The notes under the pieces were generated by a model. That model did no database searches. It was not told where the DNA came from and saw only the letters and a list, made by a program, of their open reading frames with translations. Source: Pseudonocardia sulfidoxydans NBRC 16205 (lineage in GTDB: Bacteria > Actinomycetota > Actinomycetes > Mycobacteriales > Pseudonocardiaceae). From it: a stretch of DNA of 64,000 nt. Shown one piece after another: positions 58,248 to 64,000 of the stretch. Made by a program: the position numbers and the translations under genes. Position 1 is the first letter of the stretch, and the number at the start of each line of letters is the position of its first letter. The DNA lies in the NCBI RefSeq assembly GCF_007989085.1, contig NZ_BJVJ01000017.1, positions 28,522-92,521 of the forward strand, in the 5' to 3' direction.

Positions 58248-59680
58248 CGCGACGCCTCCGTCGCGGCCTCCCGGCCCGGGGACGAGGGCGCGGGAGGAAG
58301 CGCGGCGACCGCCTCGGCGAACGCCCGCCCGCGGTGCGCGTAGTCGCGGAACTGGTCCATCGACGCCGCTGCGGGGGCGAGGAGGACGACGTCGCCCGGG
58401 CGTGCGAGGTCGGCGGCACGGCGCACTGCGGTCGTCATGGGCTCATCGTCACCCGACTCGACCTCGACGACCGGGAGGTCGGGCGCGTGTCGCGCAAGGG
58501 CTGCGACGATCTCCGAACGGTCGGTGCCGATGATCACCGCCGCCCGCAGCCCCGGGGCGCGCCGCGCGACCAGCTCCTCGACCGACGCACCCTTGAACAG
58601 CCCACCCGCCACCCAGACGACGGGACGGCCCTGCTGAGCGGCGAGGGAGGCGTCGGCGGCGTGCGGGTTCGTGGCCTTCGAGTCGTCGACGAACGTGACC
58701 TCGCCGACCGTGCCGACGGTCTCGCAGCGGTGCGGACCCGGCGTGAACCCGCCGAGCCCGGCGGCGACCGCCTCGGCGGTGACACCGTGGGCGCGGGCCA
58801 GCGCGGCGGCGGCGAGCGCGTCGGTCAGGCCGGGTGCGCCACCGGGGGTGACGACGCCGGCGGCGACGAGCTCGACCGTCTCCCCCGGCGTGCCGAAGAC
58901 GCGGTCGACCAGCACGCCGTCGACGATGCCCAGCTCACCGGGACCCGGCTCGCCCAGGGTGACCGCGACCCGCAGCGGGGCCGGCGCGGCCGACAGGAGC
59001 GTGGCGGACCAGGCGTCGTCGACGCAGCCGACGGCGACCCGGCCGGTGAGCGCGCGGGCCTTGGCGGCGGCGTAGGCGTCCATCCCGCCGTGCCAGTCGA
59101 GGTGGTCCTCGGCGACGTTGAGCACGACCCCGGCATCGGGGCGCAGCGACGGCGACCGGTACAGCTGGAAGCTCGACAGCTCCACGGCGAGGACCCGGTG
59201 CCCGGCGGCGACCGCGCTGACGACGGGCAGGCCGATGTTGCCGCAGGCCACCGAGTCGTGACCCCCGGCCGCGAGGATCGCGGCCAGCATGCTGGTGGTG
59301 GTGGTCTTGCCGTTGGTGCCGGTGACGACGAGCCAGCTCGGCGGGGACGCCGACGCCGCGCCGAGCCGCCACGCCAGCTCGGGCTCGCCGATCAGCTCGA
59401 TCCCGCGGGCCGCCGCGGCGTCGACCAGCGGGTGGTCGGGGCGCAGCCCGGGGCTCGACACGACGAGCTCGGTGCCCTCGGGCAACCCCTCACCCGCACG
59501 CGCACCGGCGGGCAGGTCGGCGAGGCGGGCGGGGACGTCGTCGGTGACGACGACGTCCGCGCCGTGCGCGACGAGCACCTCGGCGGCCGCGAGCCCGGAG
59601 ATCCCGGCACCGGCGACGACGACCCGCCGCCCGCGGACGGGATCCTCGGCGGGGGGCGGGACGACCGGTGTGGGAGCCAC
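58244..59680 (-). CDS. murD: UDP-N-acetylmuramoylalanine-D-glutamate ligase
   Basis: A 478-residue Mur ligase adding D-Glu. VVVAGAGISGLAAAEVLVAHG (19-39), the ATP loop VVTGTNGKTTTTSML, VLAVELSSFQL, LNVAEDHLDWHGG and FVDDSKATNPHAADASL identify it; GPHRCETVG is also typical. GTG 59680 shares one base with the mraY stop (TAGTG). It overlaps ftsW downstream. Confidence 0.97.
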   Translation of the reverse strand: MAPTPVVPPPAEDPVRGRRVVVAGAGISGLAAAEVLVAHGADVVVTDDVPARLADLPAGARAGEGLPEGTELVVSSPGLRPDHPLVDAAAARGIELIGEPELAWRLGAASASPPSWLVVTGTNGKTTTTSMLAAILAAGGHDSVACGNIGLPVVSAVAAGHRVLAVELSSFQLYRSPSLRPDAGVVLNVAEDHLDWHGGMDAYAAAKARALTGRVAVGCVDDAWSATLLSAAPAPLRVAVTLGEPGPGELGIVDGVLVDRVFGTPGETVELVAAGVVTPGGAPGLTDALAAAALARAHGVTAEAVAAGLGGFTPGPHRCETVGTVGEVTFVDDSKATNPHAADASLAAQQGRPVVWVAGGLFKGASVEELVARRAPGLRAAVIIGTDRSEIVAALARHAPDLPVVEVESGDDEPMTTAVRRAADLARPGDVVLLAPAAASMDQFRDYAHRGRAFAEAVAALPPAPSSPGREAATEASR

Positions 59681-60750
59681 TAGACGCCTGCCGAGGCCGT
59701 CAGCCACTCGCTGTAGAACAGCCCGAGGCCCAGCGCCGCGCACATGGCCGCGAGCAGCCAGAACCGGATGATGACGGTCGTCTCCGCCCACCCGGCCAGT
59801 TCGAAGTGGTGATGGAACGGGGCCATCCGGAACAGTCGTCTTCGCGTCGTGCGGAACACGACGATCTGCAGCGCCACCGACAGGATCTCGACGACGAACA
59901 CGCCGCCGATGACGATGAGCAGCAGCTCGGTGCGGGTGACGATCGACAGCCCGGCGATCAGTCCGCCGAGGGCGAGGGAGCCGGTGTCGCCCATGAAGAT
60001 CCGGGCGGGTGCGGCGTTCCACCACAGGAAGCCGATGCAGGCGCCCATCGCGGCGGCGGCGACGAGGGCGACGTCGAGGGGGTCGCGGACCTCGTAGCAG
60101 CCGGCCGCGGCGGTGACCGCGCAGCTGTTGCGGAACTGCCAGAACCCGATGATCGTGTACGTGCCGAGCACCATCGCGGAGGTTCCCGCGGCGAGGCCGT
60201 CGAGGCCGTCGGTCAGGTTGACCGCGTTCGACCAGGCCGACACGACCAGGTAGCAGAAGATCACGAAGCCGATCGAGCCGAAGCTCAGCACGGCGATCTC
60301 ACGGACGAACGACAGCTGGTCCGACGCCGGGGTGAGGTTGCGCGCGTTGGCGAACTTCAGCGCCAGGATCGCGAACACGACCGCCGTGATGAGCTGTCCG
60401 ACGAGTTTGGACGTCTTGTTCAGGCCCAGGTTGCGGTGGCGGCGGATCTTGATGAAGTCGTCGAGGAACCCGACGAGGCCCAGTGCCGTCGTGAGCATCA
60501 GGACGAGCAGCGCCGACGCCGTCATCGGCTCGCCGGACAGCAGGTGCGCGCCCAGGTAGCCGACCCACAGGGCCAGCAGGATCGCGACGCCACCCATGGT
60601 GGGGGTGCCGCGCTTGCTCTTGTGGCTGGCGGGGCCGTCGGCCCGGATCTCCTGCCCGAACCCCTGGCGGGAGAAGAACTTGATCAGGTACGGGGTCAGC
60701 AGGATGGACACCGCGAGTGCGATGCCGGCGGCGACGAAGACACTCCTCAC
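59680..60750 (-). CDS. mraY: Phospho-N-acetylmuramoyl-pentapeptide transferase
   Basis: A 356-residue polytopic enzyme forming lipid [47 protein letters not shown] aspartates (here [10 protein letters not shown]), [34 protein letters not shown] and [12 protein letters not shown] are the invariant blocks including the catalytic aspartates. GTG 60750 overlaps the murF stop. Confidence 0.98.
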   Translation of the reverse strand: MRSVFVAAGIALAVSILLTPYLIKFFSRQGFGQEIRADGPASHKSKRGTPTMGGVAILLALWVGYLGAHLLSGEPMTASALLVLMLTTALGLVGFLDDFIKIRRHRNLGLNKTSKLVGQLITAVVFAILALKFANARNLTPASDQLSFVREIAVLSFGSIGFVIFCYLVVSAWSNAVNLTDGLDGLAAGTSAMVLGTYTIIGFWQFRNSCAVTAAAGCYEVRDPLDVALVAAAAMGACIGFLWWNAAPARIFMGDTGSLALGGLIAGLSIVTRTELLLIVIGGVFVVEILSVALQIVVFRTTRRRLFRMAPFHHHFELAGWAETTVIIRFWLLAAMCAALGLGLFYSEWLTASAGV

Positions 60751-62198
60751 CGGGACACCAGCTCGTTCTCCTGTCGATCGTCACGGGGCACGTCGTCGAG
60801 CAACGCGTCGGCGACGCGGTCGAGCCCGACCGCGCGGGAGGCCTTGACCAGGACCACGTCGCCGGGGGCGACCTGGGCGCGCAGCAGCGCGAGCGCCGCG
60901 GCCGGGTCGGTGACGTGGCGGGCGGCCGGACCGTAGCCGGGTTCGCCGACTGCGACGAGGGTGCCGACGCCCAGCTCGACAGCGGCGCCGGCGACCTCCG
61001 CGTGCGCGGCGGCCGCGGTGTCGCCGAGCTCGGCCATGCGGCCCAGGACGGCCCAGGTGCGGCGGCCGCGGCCCAGATCGGCCAGCGCGGCGAGAGCGGC
61101 GCGCATCGACTCGGGGTTGGCGTTGTAGGCGTCGTTGACGACGGTGACGCCGTCGGCGCGGTCGGCGACCTCCATGCGCCAGCGCGACGCGGGCGCGGCG
61201 GCCGACAGCGACTCGGCGACCCCGGCGGGCGTGGCGCCCAGCTCCAGGGCGGCCGCGGCGGCCGACAGCGCGTTGCCGACGTGGTGCGCCCCGACCAGGC
61301 GCAGCGCGACGTCGGCCTCGCCCGAGGGCGTGACCAGCCGGAACCGGGCTCGGCCGGCGTCGGAGGTGACGTCGACGGCGCGGACGTGCGCCTCGGCGGC
61401 CCGGCCGACGGTGACGACGCGGGCGGCGGTGCGCGAGGCCATCGCGGCGACGGCGGCGTCGTCGGCGTTGAGGACCGCGACCCCGTCGGCCGGCAGGGCC
61501 TCGACGAGCTCGCCCTTGGCCTGCGCGATGGCCTCCGGGGAGCCGAACTCGCCGAGGTGGGCGCGGCCGACGTTGAGCACGACCCCGATGCGCGGCGGCG
61601 CGACCCGGCAGAGCGCGGCGATGTGGCCGGGCCCGCGCGCCGAGAGCTCCAGGACGAGGTGGCGGGTGCCGGCGTCGGCGCGCAGCGCCGTCCACGGGTG
61701 GCCCAGCTCGTTGTTGAACGACCCGGGCGGCGCGACCGTCGGCCCCAGCGGCGCCAGGACGGCGGCCAGCAGGTCCTTGGTGGAGGTCTTGCCGGAGCTG
61801 CCGGTGACGCCGACGACGGCGAGCCCTTCCAGGGAGTCGACGCTGAGGGAGTCGACGCTGTGCCGGGCGAGCTTCGCGAGTGCGGCGAGGACCGCGGCGC
61901 CCGCGCCGTCGGGGTCGTTCTCGGCCAGGTAGGTCCCGGCTGCGCCCGCGGCGGGCGGGACGACGACCGACGGCGCCTCGACCTCCCGCGCGGCGAGGAC
62001 CCCCGCCGCGCCCGACGCGACGGCCGCGGCGGCGAAGGAGTGCCCGTCGACGCGCTCCCCCGGCAGCGCCAGGAACAGCACGCCGGGCGCGGCCTTGCGG
62101 GAGTCGAACTCGACGGAGGCGACCTGCTCGTCGCCGGTGGCGCGGTGCAATCGCCCACCGGTGACGGCGGCGACCTCGGCCAGCGTCATGGCGATCAT
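60747..62198 (-). CDS. murF: UDP-MurNAc-tripeptide D-alanyl-D-alanine ligase
   Basis: A 483-residue Mur ligase adding D-Ala-D-Ala. N-terminal [44 protein letters not shown] (in outline), ATP loop [49 protein letters not shown] and [13 protein letters not shown] are diagnostic. ATG 62198 overlaps the murE stop (ATGA). Contains the [10 protein letters not shown] duplication, a small local repeat. Confidence 0.97.
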   Translation of the reverse strand: MIAMTLAEVAAVTGGRLHRATGDEQVASVEFDSRKAAPGVLFLALPGERVDGHSFAAAAVASGAAGVLAAREVEAPSVVVPPAAGAAGTYLAENDPDGAGAAVLAALAKLARHSVDSLSVDSLEGLAVVGVTGSSGKTSTKDLLAAVLAPLGPTVAPPGSFNNELGHPWTALRADAGTRHLVLELSARGPGHIAALCRVAPPRIGVVLNVGRAHLGEFGSPEAIAQAKGELVEALPADGVAVLNADDAAVAAMASRTAARVVTVGRAAEAHVRAVDVTSDAGRARFRLVTPSGEADVALRLVGAHHVGNALSAAAAALELGATPAGVAESLSAAAPASRWRMEVADRADGVTVVNDAYNANPESMRAALAALADLGRGRRTWAVLGRMAELGDTAAAAHAEVAGAAVELGVGTLVAVGEPGYGPAARHVTDPAAALALLRAQVAPGDVVLVKASRAVGLDRVADALLDDVPRDDRQENELVSR

Positions 62199-63754
62199 GC
62201 GCGCGTCCCGCCCGCCGCGCGCAGCGCGGCCCGGACCTCGTCGACGTCGTCGAACGGGTGCTTCACGCCGTCGATCTCCTGGCCCTTCTCGTGTCCCTTG
62301 CCCGCGACGACGACGACGTCGCCCGGGCGGGCCGCCGCGACCGCGGCGGCGATGGCGGCGCGCCGGTCGCCGATCTCGAGGATCTCCCCGCGCCCCGGCT
62401 CGCCCTCGGCGCCGGCCCGCATCTGGCGCCGGATCTCGGCCGGGTCCTCGGTGCGCGGGTTGTCGTCGGTGACGACGAGGACGTCGGACCCGGCCGCGGC
62501 GATGGCGCCCATGAGGGGGCGCTTGCCGCGGTCGCGGTCGCCGCCGCAGCCCAGCACCGTGAGGACGCGGCCGTCGACCTGGGCGCGCAGCGCGTCGAGC
62601 AGCGCGCCGACGGCGGCGGGCTTGTGCGCGTAGTCGACGACGGCGAGGAAGTCCTGCCCGGCGTCGACGCGCTGCATCCGGCCCGGCACGGCCAGCCCGG
62701 CGAAGCGGGCCGCGGCCACGGCGGCGGGGACGCCGGCGGCGTCGAGGCAGGCGAGCGCGACGAGCGCGTTGGCGACGTTGTAGGCGCCGGGCAGCCGCAG
62801 CGTCACCGGCACCTCGCCCGCGGGCGTCGCGGCCACGAAGTGCTGGGTGCCGTCGGCGTCGCTGCGAACCGTGCCGGCGACACACCAGTCGGCCCGGCCG
62901 GTGGCGCTCACCGTGACCGGCCCGGGTACGCGTGCGGCGAGTCGAACACCCCACTCGTCGTCGACGCACACGACGCGGTGGCGCGCCGCGCCCGGCCGGG
63001 CCGGGTCGAACAGCATCGCCTTGGCCTCGAAGTAGTCGTCCATGTCGCGGTGGAAGTCGAGATGGTCCTGCGACAGGTTGGTGAACGCCGCGACCGAGAA
63101 CCGGGTGCCGGCGACGCGGTCGAGCGCGAGCGCGTGGCTCGACACCTCCATCGCGACGTCGGTGACCCCGCGCTCGGCCATCACCGCGAACAGGGCCTGC
63201 AGGTCGGGCGACTCGGGCGTGGTGAACGCGCTGGGCGCCTCGGCGCCGCGGATGCGGGTGGCGACGGTGCCCAGCAGGCCCGTGGCCCGCCCGCCCGCGG
63301 CCAGCCCGGCCTCCAGGAGGTGTCCGACCGTCGTCTTCCCGCTGGTGCCCGTGACACCGATGACGTCGAGCGCAGCCGTCGGGTCACCGTAGACGCGGGC
63401 CGCGAGGTCGCCCAGGACGTGGCGCGGGTGCGGGTGCACGAGCACCGGCACGGTGTCGGCGACGAGCGCCGCGCGCGCGGCACCCGCCAGGTCGGTGAGG
63501 ACGGCGGCGGCTCCGGCGGCGATCGCGTCGGCCGCGAAGTCGGCGCCGTGCACGCGGGCACCGGGCAGCGCGGCGAACAGGTCGCCCGGCCGGACGTCGG
63601 AGGCGCGCAGGGTCGCGCCGGTCACGGGGCGCACTGCGGAGGCCGGATGGCGCAGCTCGGCATCGGCGGACGCGGCCAGGACCGCGACGTCGACCGGCCG
63701 CACGTGGTCCGGCCGCGGGGGCGCGGCGGTCACGGGGGAGCTTGCGGACGGCAC
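62195..63754 (-). CDS. murE: UDP-MurNAc-L-alanyl-D-glutamate-meso-diaminopimelate ligase
   Basis: A 519-residue Mur ligase adding the third residue. ATP loop GVTGTSGKTTVGHLLEAG, MEVSSHALALDRV, FTNLSQDHLDFHRDM and the amino-acid-specific motif DDNPRTEDP, whose DNPR marks the meso-DAP type expected in this group. GTG 63754 (VPSASSPVTAAPP) is chosen because a TAGCCT -10 box lies eight bases upstream; a later GTG at 63733 is possible. This is the first gene of the dcw stretch in this window; ftsI would be expected beyond the right edge. Confidence 0.95.
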   Translation of the reverse strand: MPSASSPVTAAPPRPDHVRPVDVAVLAASADAELRHPASAVRPVTGATLRASDVRPGDLFAALPGARVHGADFAADAIAAGAAAVLTDLAGAARAALVADTVPVLVHPHPRHVLGDLAARVYGDPTAALDVIGVTGTSGKTTVGHLLEAGLAAGGRATGLLGTVATRIRGAEAPSAFTTPESPDLQALFAVMAERGVTDVAMEVSSHALALDRVAGTRFSVAAFTNLSQDHLDFHRDMDDYFEAKAMLFDPARPGAARHRVVCVDDEWGVRLAARVPGPVTVSATGRADWCVAGTVRSDADGTQHFVAATPAGEVPVTLRLPGAYNVANALVALACLDAAGVPAAVAAARFAGLAVPGRMQRVDAGQDFLAVVDYAHKPAAVGALLDALRAQVDGRVLTVLGCGGDRDRGKRPLMGAIAAAGSDVLVVTDDNPRTEDPAEIRRQMRAGAEGEPGRGEILEIGDRRAAIAAAVAAARPGDVVVVAGKGHEKGQEIDGVKHPFDDVDEVRAALRAAGGTRA

Positions 63755-63762
63755 GGGGCGGA

Positions 63763-63768
63763 AGGCTA
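63763..63768 (-). promoter_or_regulatory. -10 box of murE (leaderless)
   Basis: Minus-strand TAGCCT ends eight bases before GTG 63754. It suggests that the murE-onward genes can be read from their own promoter. Confidence 0.4.
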
Positions 63769-63961
63769 CCGGCGTCCCCGGACACCCCCGACGGGCACCG
63801 GTGCCGTCGCCACCCGACCGCTGTGCCGTGCGCACCACCCGCCGCGGTGAGCGCACCGGTGGCCGAGGCCGCGACGTCGGGTTCACGATCGCGAACACCG
63901 GTCGGCGCCGGTAGCCGACCGATGATCGATGCGTCGTCGCTGGTCGGCGGGCATGCGTCGG

Positions 63962-63998
63962 CCCCCGCCGGTCCGGGGACGGGCCGGACCGGCGGGGG
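63962..63998. terminator. Strong 15-bp hairpin upstream of murE
   Basis: CCCCCGCCGGTCCGG at 63962-63976 and its exact complement at 63984-63998 enclose a 7-base loop. It lies in the non-coding 246 bases before the window edge and probably ends the transcript of the upstream gene (presumably ftsI, outside the window). Confidence 0.6.
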
Positions 63999-64000
63999 GG

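Overview
The window is very GC-rich and almost fully coding, with short stop/start overlaps (ATGA, GTGA) between neighbours. Its gene content is that of a filamentous or rod-shaped actinobacterium. Markers are a Wag31/DivIVA-SepF-FtsZ division cluster, a meso-DAP type MurE, a DUF5753 helix-turn-helix protein with DUF397 partners, a BsaP/BioB pair, an actinobacterial ileS T-box leader and many leaderless promoters. The overall look fits Pseudonocardiales (Pseudonocardia or a close relative); that placement is inference, since no rRNA is present.

Layout. 1-4402: a small catabolic-looking module (IclR regulator, class III CoA-transferase, MetE-like protein cut by the window edge, and a divergent amidohydrolase). 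4405-8660: part of the histidine pathway (hisD-C-B, then hisH from its own promoter, then a small membrane protein), interrupted by a tandem/inverted repeat patch. 8675-13047: NAD synthesis (nadA-B-C) facing its presumed repressor NrtR, with a candidate operator between them. 13052-19764: a Lon-N domain protein, a PemK/MazF-like protein and the biotin genes (bioF-D-B-bsaP and bioA) with an embedded methyltransferase. 19803-25540: accessory region (PaaX-type regulator, OmpA-like lipoprotein plus four-helix membrane protein, an 0.9 kb gene-poor and more A/T-rich stretch, XRE/DUF5753 and two DUF397 genes). 25647-42234: dnaE, glycosyltransferase, transporters, pseudouridine synthase, K+/H+ antiporter, acyltransferase, CPBP protease, a NarL-type two-component pair with a DUF4097 protein, a methyltransferase and a FetB-like permease. 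42492-63754: ileS with its T-box, then the division and cell-wall (dcw) cluster read right to left: murE, murF, mraY, murD, ftsW, murG, murC, ftsQ, ftsZ, pgeF, YggS, sepF, YggT, wag31.

The strongest unexplained signal is a family of five 40-bp near-perfect palindromes (14396, 18431, 34157, 37760, 42448). Paired base changes preserve the stem, and each copy sits on or a few bases after a stop codon, so they look like mobile or amplified hairpin terminators. A second, unrelated repeat family built on GCGCAACCTC occurs at 5373-5553 and 50285-50334. Other points for follow-up are an apparent frameshift that removes a long charged N-terminus from ftsQ, a candidate NrtR operator over the nadA start, and nine promoters whose -10 box lies 6-9 bases from the start codon (leaderless mRNAs).
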